Source: Candidatus Stahliibacteriota bacterium
GTDB taxonomy: Bacteria; Hydrothermota; Tepidihabitantia; B3-TA06
Length of the DNA stretch: 7,442 nt
NCBI GenBank assembly: GCA_030670165.1
Contig: DAOVCF010000093.1
Location: forward strand, 1 to 7,442
Reading direction: 5' to 3'
Below the pieces are notes generated by a model. It saw only the letters and a program-made list of their open reading frames with translations. It was not told the origin of the DNA and searched no databases. The translations under genes were made by a program, and so were the position numbers. Positions 1 through 5,810 of this stretch are shown one piece after another (the first letter of the stretch is position 1; each line of letters opens with the position of its first letter).

Positions 1-22
1 ATTCGCCAAAAACTATCTCCAT
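1..22 (-). CDS. 5' end of a leftward gene, product unknown (partial)
   Basis: An ATG on the minus strand at base 22 opens a frame reading MEIVFGE before the window ends. The call rests on the initiation signals rather than the seven residues: an AAAGGAGG Shine-Dalgarno (27-34) lies 4 nt upstream, and a near-consensus promoter (45-73) lies just behind it. The gene is divergent from der. Seven residues are too few to name a product. Confidence 0.6.
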
Positions 23-44
23 GTTGCCTCCTTTGAATATATAA

Positions 45-73
45 AGTATATGCTTTGGGGGGGAGTGTGTCAA
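45..73 (-). promoter_or_regulatory. Sigma-70-like promoter for the leftward gene, C7 run in spacer
   Basis: Read on the minus strand, a perfect TTGACA -35 (68-73) is followed after exactly 17 nt by TATACT (45-50), a 5/6 match to the -10 consensus. The spacer contains seven consecutive C (57-63). A 5-bp AT-rich inverted repeat, ATATA/TATAT (39-43 and 47-51), overlaps the -10. Transcription should begin near base 38, giving a short leader that includes the Shine-Dalgarno. Promoter assignment is inferred from sequence and spacing. Confidence 0.65.
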
Positions 74-108
74 GCCCCTTCTTATCAATCTCTTGACCCT
101 AATAAAAT

Positions 109-130
109 CCCCCTCCCGTTGTGGAGGGGG
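109..130. repeat. GC-rich perfect palindrome (REP-like or leftward terminator)
   Basis: CCCCCTCC (109-116) pairs perfectly with GGAGGGGG (123-130) around a 6-nt loop. Read leftward, the hairpin is followed by ATTTTATT, which resembles an intrinsic terminator for minus-strand transcription; read rightward there is no T-tract. It lies between the divergent promoters, so a leftward terminator here could stop antisense transcription out of der. Alternatively it is one copy of a dispersed extragenic palindrome; copy number cannot be judged from one window. Confidence 0.45.
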
Positions 131-154
131 CAGAGGGATGCTGATGGGCAGGTG

Positions 155-183
155 TTGACTAATATCCGATACGTGGTTATCAT
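155..183 (+). promoter_or_regulatory. Sigma-70-like promoter for the der operon
   Basis: TTGACT (155-160, 5/6 to consensus) and TATCAT (178-183, 5/6) are separated by 17 nt. A start site near base 190 would give a leader of about 90 nt before the der ATG. No other comparable promoter is seen before der, and the downstream genes have no intergenic space for their own. Confidence 0.55.
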
Positions 184-280
184 TACGGAATGGGTAAGGC
201 ACACTTGGTTTCAGGGCTTATGGGGCGTTATCCGAAGCGACTTGAGATGTTAACCGTAAGATTAAGGAACTGCTGAAGTT

Positions 281-1576
281 ATGAACGCGGTAGTGGCGCT
301 GGTGGGGCGGCCCAACGTGGGCAAGTCCACGCTGTTCAACAGGCTCGTCGGGCGCAGGGAGGCGATTACCTTAAAAACCCCTGGGATAACACGCGACCGG
401 CTGTACGGCACAGTGCACTGGCTTTCCAAGAGCTTTACGTTGATTGACACCGGTGGATTTATTCCCGCGCCTGAGTTGCCGCTCCAGGAGCAGATGCGCC
501 GCCAGGTCCAGCTGGCTATCAAAGAAGCCGAGCTTGTCCTTTTGGCGGTGGACGGCAAGGAGGGTCTGCATCCATCGGACGAGATGCTGGCCGAGGTTCT
601 GAGAAAACAGGAAAAGCCATACATCGTGGTTGTGAACAAATCGGACGTGCGCACCGCCGAGTGGGAGTCACATAGCTTTCACGCGCTGGGCGGTGCGGAG
701 CTTTTCCTCGTTTCTGCGGAGCATGGTGTAGGGTTCGGGGAGCTTCTTGAAGCGATATGCGAGAGGCTGACCTTTGAGGAAGAGGGCGAGCCCAAGCTCG
801 AGGTTAAGCTTCTGATAGCCGGACGTCCGAATTCAGGCAAGTCGACCCTTTTGAATGCGCTGGTTGGCTCCGAGCGCTCGGTGGTGGACTCAGCGCCCGG
901 AACGACCCGCGACCCGGTGGATACATATCTTGAGGTTTCCGGCAGGATATGGCGGATTGTTGATACGGCAGGGCTGAGGCGAAGAACAAGGATAAAGGAG
1001 GAGGTGGAGTACTACGCCTCGACGAGACTGCGAAGGGCTATAGCCAGGGCCCAGATCATACTTCTCCTTATCGATCTTACCGAAGGGGTCACGAGACAGG
1101 ACAAAAGGCTGGCCGCAGAGGTCATATCAAGGCGCAAGGGGCTGATCTTCGTTTTGAATAAAACGGATCTCTTCGACCGGCAGGCACTTCGGTCAAAGAT
1201 AGATGGGGCATCCTACCAGCTGCGCGGGATGGAGCCCTTCTTCAGGGTGCTTGTCTCAGGCAAGGAAAAGGAAGGGTTGGATGAACTGGTCGGGGCGGTC
1301 GCGGCGCTCGTTGAAAGGCGCAGTCAGCGCATCTCAAAGGAGCTTTTAGGAGAGTTCGCCCAGCAGGTTACTCAGGAGCGCTCACCCGGGCGAAGGATAA
1401 AGATATACCGATTGATACAGAAGGAAGGCGCACCGCCTTTGTTTCTTGCCGAAACCAACAAGCCGGACGAGCTCGAAGAGACCTATGTGCGATTTTTAAC
1501 CAACAGGCTTCGCGATACGTTCGACTTGAGAGGCACCAACCTGAAGCTTGAACCTACGCAGAGGAAGAAGAAATGA
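281..1576 (+). CDS. der: Ribosome biogenesis GTPase Der (EngA), tandem GTPase domains
   Basis: Der is a cytoplasmic double GTPase needed for 50S subunit maturation. At 431 residues this copy is close to compact family members. GTPase domain 1 has GRPNVGKST (9-17), PGITRD (34-39), DTGGF (56-60), NKSD (119-122) and SAEHG (145-149). A short acidic linker (about 165-175) leads to GTPase domain 2 with GRPNSGKST (181-189), PGTTRD (206-211), DTAG (228-231) and NKTD (293-296). The remaining ~85 residues correspond to the KH-like RNA-binding domain, including the family-typical PGRRIKIYRL and FLTNRLRDTF stretches, and end in a basic tail. The ATG is supported by GRPNVGKST starting at residue 9. The nearest Shine-Dalgarno-like AAGGA (264-268) is 12 nt away, longer than ideal. 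It is the first gene of the operon and overlaps plsY by 4 nt. Confidence 0.97.
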   Translation: MNAVVALVGRPNVGKSTLFNRLVGRREAITLKTPGITRDRLYGTVHWLSKSFTLIDTGGFIPAPELPLQEQMRRQVQLAIKEAELVLLAVDGKEGLHPSDEMLAEVLRKQEKPYIVVVNKSDVRTAEWESHSFHALGGAELFLVSAEHGVGFGELLEAICERLTFEEEGEPKLEVKLLIAGRPNSGKSTLLNALVGSERSVVDSAPGTTRDPVDTYLEVSGRIWRIVDTAGLRRRTRIKEEVEYYASTRLRRAIARAQIILLLIDLTEGVTRQDKRLAAEVISRRKGLIFVLNKTDLFDRQALRSKIDGASYQLRGMEPFFRVLVSGKEKEGLDELVGAVAALVERRSQRISKELLGEFAQQVTQERSPGRRIKIYRLIQKEGAPPLFLAETNKPDELEETYVRFLTNRLRDTFDLRGTNLKLEPTQRKKK

Positions 1577-2190
1577 TTTCGCCTTTGTGGGACACGGTGA
1601 TATTGGCGGCGTTCGGATTTCTATCCGGTTCGATCCCATTCGGTTATCTTATAGCCTCAGCAAAGGGTATGGACATCCGCAAGATGGGCTCTGGCAACAT
1701 AGGCGCGACCAACGCGATAAGGGTACTGGGAATGGGCTGGGGTATGGGGGTAGGTGTGCTGGACGCGATCAAGGGAGCCCTGCCCGCCTATCTTGCACTT
1801 CAATTCTCGCCTCTACCGGGGATAGTAGGTGCGGCCGCTGTGCTGGGCCACATCTTCTCGCCCTGGCTTAGGTTCAAGGGGGGCAAGGGTGTGGCAACCA
1901 CCTTTGCCGTATTCCTTGTTCTGGCCCCCTTCCCCGCACTTACCGCATTCGGAGTCTGGATACTTCTCTTTCTTACTGTTGGCTACGTATCGGTTGCTTC
2001 CGTACTCTCACTCACCGCTTTGCCTGCCCTTATCTTTCTGTGGGGAAGATTTAATCCTGAGATCTCGGTAATCTCCGCTGCAGCCGGCTGCGCTCTCCTG
2101 GTGGGATGGGCGCACCGGGGGAACATGATACGTCTTGCCGCAGGCAAGGAACCGAGGACAAAATTGTGGAAAAAGCTGTGGAAAAGATGA
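1573..2190 (+). CDS. plsY: Acyl-phosphate:glycerol-3-phosphate acyltransferase PlsY
   Basis: PlsY is an integral membrane enzyme that transfers an acyl group from acyl-phosphate (made by PlsX) to sn-glycerol-3-phosphate, giving lysophosphatidic acid. Family signatures are present in order: SGSIPFGYLIA (18-28), GSGNIGATN (39-47), a D64/K67 pair, LGHIFSPWLRFKGGKGVAT (91-109) and, near the end, HRGNMIRLAAGKE, the usual third cytoplasmic motif. Several hydrophobic segments fit the multi-pass topology, and 205 residues is normal for the family. The start overlaps the der stop as ATGA, with GAGGA (1561-1565) as ribosome binding site. The C-terminus holds an imperfect 12-bp tandem duplication encoding KLWKKLWK. 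The stop overlaps the gpsA start, again as ATGA, and gpsA supplies the acceptor substrate. Confidence 0.97.
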   Translation: MISPLWDTVILAAFGFLSGSIPFGYLIASAKGMDIRKMGSGNIGATNAIRVLGMGWGMGVGVLDAIKGALPAYLALQFSPLPGIVGAAAVLGHIFSPWLRFKGGKGVATTFAVFLVLAPFPALTAFGVWILLFLTVGYVSVASVLSLTALPALIFLWGRFNPEISVISAAAGCALLVGWAHRGNMIRLAAGKEPRTKLWKKLWKR

Positions 2191-3179
2191 GGGTAAGTTT
2201 CCTTGGTGCAGGTGCGTGGGGCTCGACCATGGGGATCATGCTCTCGCGTGAGGGGCACGATGTAAGGCTGTGGGAGATCAACCAGGCGAGGGTAACCAAA
2301 CTGCGCTATACCCGCAGGCTTCCAGGTGTACTGCCTGGGGCAAGGATACCCCAGGAACTACACTACACCTCGGATATAGAAGAGGCGCTGGCTGAAGCCG
2401 ATCTCTTAGTCCTTGCGGTACCCTGCCAGGCGCTGAAGGCCACGCTGAAGAGGTTGCCCAGAGGATATGAACCGCCGAGGATGGTGGTGAGTCTAATAAA
2501 GGGACTGGAGCGCCGGACGGGTTTTCGACCCAGCCAGACCTGGGCCGGGTTTTTCCCTCGCCGTCCGGCGAGTGTGCTTTCCGGTCCCTCGATCGCCATC
2601 GAAGTGCTTCACGGTCATCCCACCGCGCTTGTGGCGGCAGGAGAGGATAAGGAGGCGGTGAAGAGTATTCAGCGGATATTCTCGTTTGACAATCTGCGTG
2701 TCTACCGCTCGGACGATGCAGTTGGCGTGGAGTTGGGCGGAGCCCTGAAGAACGTTATCGCCGTAGCCTGCGGTATCTCCGAAGGGCTTGGTGCAGGGAC
2801 CAACACCCGCGCGGCGCTTCTTTCACGAGGGTTGGCTGAGATTACGAGATTGGGTGAGAAGCTGGGGGCGAAAGCGCGGACGTTTTCAGGGCTTGCAGGC
2901 TGGGGCGATCTTGTCACCACCGTCTGGAACCCTGCCTCGCGCAATCATAGGGTGGGACTGGGACTCGCAAGAGGTAAGAACCTGGAGGCGATCCTTGCCG
3001 AAATCGGTATGGTTGCCGAAGGGGTTGAGACCTGCCGGATTACCCGTAAACTGGGCAGGATGCACGGTATCGAGATGCCCATAACCGAGGCTACCTACCG
3101 GGTGCTGTTCCGGGGCGCCGATCCACACTCCGAGATGTCAAGGTTGCTTGCTAGATCCCTTAAGGAGGAGGTATGGTAG
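2187..3179 (+). CDS. gpsA: NAD(P)H-dependent glycerol-3-phosphate dehydrogenase GpsA
   Basis: GpsA is a cytoplasmic enzyme reducing dihydroxyacetone phosphate to sn-glycerol-3-phosphate, the backbone acylated by PlsY next door. From this start it is 330 residues, the usual length. The N-terminal Rossmann motif GAGAWGS is at 7-13. SLIKGLE (102-108) carries the conserved lysine K105, LSGPS is at 131-135, and ELGGALKNVIAVACG (182-196) carries the likely catalytic K188. GLAGWGDL (235-242) contains the substrate-site aspartate, and SRNHR (251-255) and VAEGVET follow. The frame is open upstream to 2106, but ATG 2187 is preferred: the Rossmann fold begins immediately and it forms an ATGA overlap with plsY. 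The Shine-Dalgarno is weak (GGAAAAG), so coupling to plsY translation is likely. W239 replaces the more usual leucine of GLAGLGD. Confidence 0.96.
   Translation: MRVSFLGAGAWGSTMGIMLSREGHDVRLWEINQARVTKLRYTRRLPGVLPGARIPQELHYTSDIEEALAEADLLVLAVPCQALKATLKRLPRGYEPPRMVVSLIKGLERRTGFRPSQTWAGFFPRRPASVLSGPSIAIEVLHGHPTALVAAGEDKEAVKSIQRIFSFDNLRVYRSDDAVGVELGGALKNVIAVACGISEGLGAGTNTRAALLSRGLAEITRLGEKLGAKARTFSGLAGWGDLVTTVWNPASRNHRVGLGLARGKNLEAILAEIGMVAEGVETCRITRKLGRMHGIEMPITEATYRVLFRGADPHSEMSRLLARSLKEEVW
3162..3172 (+). promoter_or_regulatory. Strong Shine-Dalgarno for the MerR-type gene
   Basis: An AAGGAGGAGG stretch inside the last codons of gpsA lies just before ATG 3173. It fixes the start of the regulator and is the strongest ribosome binding site in the operon, so the regulator may be translated at a rate partly independent of gpsA. 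Confidence 0.6.
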
Positions 3180-3514
3180 AGGAACATTTTTATACGATAA
3201 CCCAGGTGGCGCGTATGCTAAGGATCAAGCCCCACGTTCTGCGATACTGGGAGAAGGAGTTTAGCTGGCTTCGCCCGCGCAAGAACTCGGCAGGACGCCG
3301 CATCTACTCGGAGCACGACATCGAACTGATTACGCTGATCGCGAGGCTCCTGCACAAGGAAGGCTACTCCATAGCGGGCGCACGCAGGCGGGTAGGGAAG
3401 CTTCTTGCGCTTTCTAACCAGCTTCAACTGCCGCTCTCAGAGGTTCAAACCGATCTCCTGCAAAGAATCAAGCAGGAACTTGAAGAAATCCTCAAGATGC
3501 TGGAACGCAGGTGA
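3173..3514 (+). CDS. Small MerR-family transcriptional regulator
   Basis: This 113-residue protein has an N-terminal MerR-type winged helix-turn-helix: YTITQVARML (7-16) as the first helices, then VLRYWEKEF, the RPRKNSAGRRIYSE wing (about 34-47), and the DIELITLIARLLHKEGYSIAGARR helices. The rest (about 80-113) is a leucine- and glutamate-rich helix that probably forms the antiparallel coiled coil of MerR dimers. There is no room for an effector-binding domain and no cysteine cluster for metal binding, so the signal is unknown. It overlaps gpsA by 7 nt and the next gene by 4 nt. Being inside the operon, it might regulate that operon, but no operator was recognised at the der promoter. Family assignment is firm; targets are not known. 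Confidence 0.9.
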   Translation: MVEEHFYTITQVARMLRIKPHVLRYWEKEFSWLRPRKNSAGRRIYSEHDIELITLIARLLHKEGYSIAGARRRVGKLLALSNQLQLPLSEVQTDLLQRIKQELEEILKMLERR

Positions 3515-4029
3515 CGCCTGCTGAGACCTCGTGGGGTCCCCTGCTGCCCTGGGTTGTAGACGGCGTCGCAGCGCTCCTGATCCTCGGCTCGGCTGTATCA
3601 GGGCTCCTCAAAGGGGCGATACGCATCCTCGGGGCGATTGCAGGCGTTGTGGCCGCGATTATTATCGGCTGGCGCTTCACACCCGCGCTTGCTGAACTCC
3701 TGATCCCCAAAATAGGCTCCGTCTTCTTCGGCAAGGCGCTGGCCTTCCTTGCAATCTTCATCGCGGTGATGATAGTTACAGCGATCGTTGTCTTCCTTTT
3801 GAACAAGCTCTTTGACGCCATCCTTCTGGGATGGGCCAACAAGCTTGTTGGTTTCGTGATAGGACTCGTTATCGGGACGTTCGTCGTTTGCGTTATCATC
3901 TGGGTCTCGCTTCAGCTGTACCCTGAGCTTGCCGATCTATACACCCATACCCGGCTGGTCAGGTTGTTGACCGCTTTACTCTTTGTGTTCGCCCCGGGCG
4001 CAAGCCCCCCTGTTCCTCCACCTGCCTGA
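3511..4029 (+). CDS. CvpA-family integral membrane protein
   Basis: The 172-residue product has four hydrophobic segments, roughly 14-32, 34-52, 73-95 and 108-130, with glycine- and alanine-rich helices and a conserved-looking GxxKGxxR-type loop after the first segment (SGLLKGAIRILG). This pattern and length fit the CvpA (colicin V production) family, inner-membrane proteins whose bacterial role remains poorly defined. The start is GTG, forming a GTGA overlap with the preceding stop, with only a weak GGA upstream, so translation is probably coupled. The tail is proline-rich (SPPVPPPA) and is read through a six-C run (4005-4010), so its exact C-terminus would be sensitive to a single indel. 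It is the last gene of the operon and converges on the propeller gene. Confidence 0.85.
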   Translation: MTPAETSWGPLLPWVVDGVAALLILGSAVSGLLKGAIRILGAIAGVVAAIIIGWRFTPALAELLIPKIGSVFFGKALAFLAIFIAVMIVTAIVVFLLNKLFDAILLGWANKLVGFVIGLVIGTFVVCVIIWVSLQLYPELADLYTHTRLVRLLTALLFVFAPGASPPVPPPA

Positions 4030-4163
4030 TCACTGCTTCGATTATCTCTATCCCGGTAGGCTGCCCCACAAAGGTCTCTATGCTGTCAGTAACTTGTTCG
4101 GTATCAACCGGTGCAAAGATAGTCCGCGCTCCGTCCGACAGCGTAACCGTTATTGTATCAGCC
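4030..4163. other. Gap between convergent genes, no clear terminator
   Basis: The CvpA-family gene and the propeller gene end facing each other 134 nt apart. No GC-rich hairpin followed by a T-run is visible on either strand; only short stems such as CGGT/ACCG around 4099-4110 are present. The minus strand stays open in one frame across the gap, which is described as a finding. Termination here may be factor-dependent, but that is inference. Confidence 0.5.
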
Positions 4164-5546
4164 TCAGCGCACGCGGATGAGCTTTCTTGTAGCCGTATGG
4201 TTTCCTGCCTCGATCCTGATGAAGTAGACGCCAGGGGCCGCAGCTCGACCGAGATCATCTCGACCATCCCAGGTTATAGCATAATGACCCGAGGCCTTGA
4301 TACCAGAGCTCAGGGTCTTCACTGGCCTGCCCGAGACATCGTAGACCTTCAGGTTGACCAGGCCTGAATGGGCAAGCGAATAGTAAATATCGGTGGAAAG
4401 CTTGAAGGGGTTTGGAGCGGGCTCCTTCAGGTCTAACTTGAAACCCGAAGCTGGTAATTCGTCGATCCCGACGGTGCGATCGTATTTTATCGTCCGGAAG
4501 TCCTGATCGGCCAAGCCGATAGAGGAGCCCGTGACATAGAGATAGCCCTGCTCATCAACCGCCACACCAAAGGCCTTATCGTAAAAACATCTGTCGTAGA
4601 CCGCGTTCCAGATGCGATTACCTTCCTTGTCATAGCATATCGTCAGGTAGTCCCAGTTCGGCCCGTTGCAAGAACCGCCCGTAACATAGACGAATTCATC
4701 ATCTACCGCCACACCTTCCGCCTGATCCTCGGCGCCTGAGTCGTAGACCTTGTTCCAGATGAGATTGCCATCCTTGTCATAACATATCGTCAGGAAGCTG
4801 CGGATCGAGCAGCCCGTGACATAGACGAATTTACCATCTACCGCCACACCGGTGGCCCGATCGCCATTGCCTGAGTCGTAGACCTTGCCCCACTGAAGAT
4901 TGCCATCCTTGTCATAGCATATCGTCTGGGAGTTTCTGGAAGACCAGCCCGTAACATAGACGAATTCATCATCAACCGCCACAGCGTTGGCCCCCTCTTC
5001 ATTGCCTGAGTCGTAGGTCTTGTCCCAGACGAGATTGCCATCCTTGTCATAGCATATCGTCAGGTAGTCCCAGTCCGGCCCCCATCCTGTGACATAGACG
5101 AATTCACTATCAACCGCCACACCCTTGGCCGCCTCGCCATTGCCTGAGTCGTAGGTCTTGTCCCAGATGAGATTACCATCCTTGTCATAGCATATCGTCA
5201 GGAAGTCGGCGATCGTCTCCTTGGAAGAGTAACCTGTGACATAGACGAATTTATCATCAATCGCCACACCCTTGGCTATATCCTCGGCGCCTGAGTCGTA
5301 GGTCTTCTCCCATTGGAGATTGCCATCCTTGTCATAACATATCGTCAGGAAGTCCTCATCGGCCAAGCCGATAGAGTAGCCCGTGACATAGACGAATTTA
5401 TCGTCTACCGCCACACCCGAGGGCACATCGTCATTGCCTGAGTCGTAGGTCTTCGCCCAGAGAATAGCCGGACCGTCATAGGTGTTGGCCCATATCAAGC
5501 CAAAAGCAAGAGCCAACCCGCACAACGCCTTCAATAAACCTTTCAT
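4164..5546 (-). CDS. Secreted seven-repeat beta-propeller protein, FlgD/type IX-like C-terminus
   Basis: This 460-residue protein starts with a signal peptide (MKGLLKALCGLALAFGLIWA, 1-20). Seven repeats of 45-50 residues follow (30-360), each built on KTYDSG, GVAVDDxFVYVTG and LTICYDKDGNLxW, consistent with SBBP-type propeller blades. Seven is a common number for a closed propeller. Residues 377-460 form a small beta domain: APNPF, then VYDVSGRPVKTL, W-DGRDDLGR, PGVYFIRI and a final KLIRVR. It resembles the FlgD-like or type IX secretion C-terminal domains of FCB-type bacteria. The start is set by AAAGGAGG (5552-5559) 5 nt upstream and by the signal peptide. It is likely exported and surface-attached or released; no catalytic motif is seen, so binding is the probable role. 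It follows a 26-codon ORF whose stop is one base before its ATG. Confidence 0.88.
   Translation of the reverse strand: MKGLLKALCGLALAFGLIWANTYDGPAILWAKTYDSGNDDVPSGVAVDDKFVYVTGYSIGLADEDFLTICYDKDGNLQWEKTYDSGAEDIAKGVAIDDKFVYVTGYSSKETIADFLTICYDKDGNLIWDKTYDSGNGEAAKGVAVDSEFVYVTGWGPDWDYLTICYDKDGNLVWDKTYDSGNEEGANAVAVDDEFVYVTGWSSRNSQTICYDKDGNLQWGKVYDSGNGDRATGVAVDGKFVYVTGCSIRSFLTICYDKDGNLIWNKVYDSGAEDQAEGVAVDDEFVYVTGGSCNGPNWDYLTICYDKEGNRIWNAVYDRCFYDKAFGVAVDEQGYLYVTGSSIGLADQDFRTIKYDRTVGIDELPASGFKLDLKEPAPNPFKLSTDIYYSLAHSGLVNLKVYDVSGRPVKTLSSGIKASGHYAITWDGRDDLGRAAAPGVYFIRIEAGNHTATRKLIRVR
4467..5459 (-). repeat. Seven in-gene tandem repeats encoding propeller blades
   Basis: Blade units cover residues 30-79, 80-128, 129-174, 175-219, 220-264, 265-313 and 314-360. 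The DNA encoding VYVTG and ICYDKDGNL is nearly identical between units, while the loop between them varies in length and sequence. Unit 7 is the most diverged (KYDRTVG in place of CYDKDGN). The loops of units 1 and 7 share 19 identical bases (5358-5376 and 4506-4524), and units 3 and 6 share a GPxWDY loop. Confidence 0.9.
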
Positions 5547-5558
5547 GTCATCCTCCTT
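5541..5558 (-). repeat. Duplicated initiation region, copy 2 (propeller gene)
   Basis: This 18-nt block contains the Shine-Dalgarno, start codon and second codon (AAG GAGGATGAC ATG AAA) of the propeller gene. It is identical to 5623-5640, 82 nt away. Bases on either side of the two copies differ. Confidence 0.85.
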
Positions 5559-5628
5559 TGCCCTTACGGGCTTTTCGTTCTACAAGATAATTTCTGATCC
5601 ATTCCAAAAAGCTCTCCGAGGGTTTCAT
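5548..5628 (-). CDS. 26-codon ORF upstream of the propeller gene (leader peptide candidate)
   Basis: A short frame beginning MKPSESFLEW and ending in KARKGKGG has an excellent Shine-Dalgarno, AAGGAGGA (5633-5640), 4 nt before its ATG. The initiation sequence is base-for-base the same over 18 nt as that of the propeller gene. Its TGA is separated from the propeller ATG by a single C, and its last codons (AAA GGA GGA) are themselves the propeller Shine-Dalgarno. The peptide would be a basic amphipathic helix with no signal sequence and no membrane segment. This geometry suggests translational coupling or a regulatory leader peptide. Alternatively it is a by-product of duplication of the gene's 5' end. 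It is too short for family assignment. Confidence 0.5.
   Translation of the reverse strand: MKPSESFLEWIRNYLVERKARKGKGG
5560..5571 (-). promoter_or_regulatory. GNRA-capped mini-hairpin abutting the propeller Shine-Dalgarno
   Basis: On the minus strand GCCC-GTAA-GGGC forms a 4-bp all-GC stem with a GUAA (GNRA-type) tetraloop. It ends directly against the AAAGGAGG ribosome binding site. A ribosome translating the 26-codon ORF would have to open it. A regulatory role is inferred from position only. Confidence 0.35.
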
Positions 5629-5640
5629 GTCATCCTCCTT
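5623..5640 (-). repeat. Duplicated initiation region, copy 1 (26-codon ORF)
   Basis: This is the upstream copy of the 18-nt block that includes a ribosome binding site and an ATG-AAA start. It initiates the 26-codon ORF rather than the propeller. The 82-nt spacing is not a multiple of three, so the two starts are in different frames. Confidence 0.85.
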
Positions 5641-5658
5641 AGTTTGCTCCCTTCACAC

Positions 5659-5810
5659 TCACTCCGGCTTAGGACTGAATACGTAGCTCCACGTCAAGTC
5701 AATCATTACCTTTACCGCGCCGGTCCATGGATTGGGTCCCAGATATCGACGAAAAGAAGCTCAACCTGGTCTATCTCCTGAACAGACAGGAACGTTTGTG
5801 TTTCTGAGCC
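5659..5810 (-). pseudogene. Out-of-frame C-terminal coding remnant of the preceding gene
   Basis: Below base 5808 the adjacent frame reads GSETQTFLSVQEIDQVELLF then VDIWD, ending at a CCC run (5734-5736). There the third frame takes over with PNPWTGAVKVMIDLTWSY then VFSPKPE and a TGA at 5659-5661. Each switch is what the loss of one base would produce, one near the GG/CC-rich stretch at 5808-5812 and one in the C run. The reconstructed tail ends 30 nt before the next ORF, a normal operon spacing. Either the gene is decayed or the assembly carries two single-base deletions. Confidence 0.6.

Noticed and set aside
50..253. 67-codon plus-strand ORF in the left intergenic region
   Set aside because: It runs through the leftward promoter, the palindrome and the der promoter, has no Shine-Dalgarno, and its composition is not protein-like.
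262..654. 130-codon minus-strand ORF opposite der
   Set aside because: It lies wholly antisense to strongly conserved GTPase motifs and has no initiation signals.
2106..2186. N-terminal extension of gpsA to the first ATG of the frame
   Set aside because: The extension overlaps plsY deeply, does not resemble GpsA, and the Rossmann motif begins just after ATG 2187.
3492..3899. 135-codon minus-strand ORF opposite the CvpA-family gene
   Set aside because: Its alanine/isoleucine/threonine-rich translation is the expected mirror of membrane-helix codons; no Shine-Dalgarno.
4838..5050. 70-codon minus-strand ORF with internally repeated protein sequence
   Set aside because: It is an out-of-frame shadow of the propeller repeats; the repetition is inherited from the DNA.
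4500..5450. Regularly spaced near-identical DNA blocks resembling a CRISPR array
   Set aside because: The period is about 135-150 bp, the blocks are in frame in one long ORF, and they encode beta-propeller blades.
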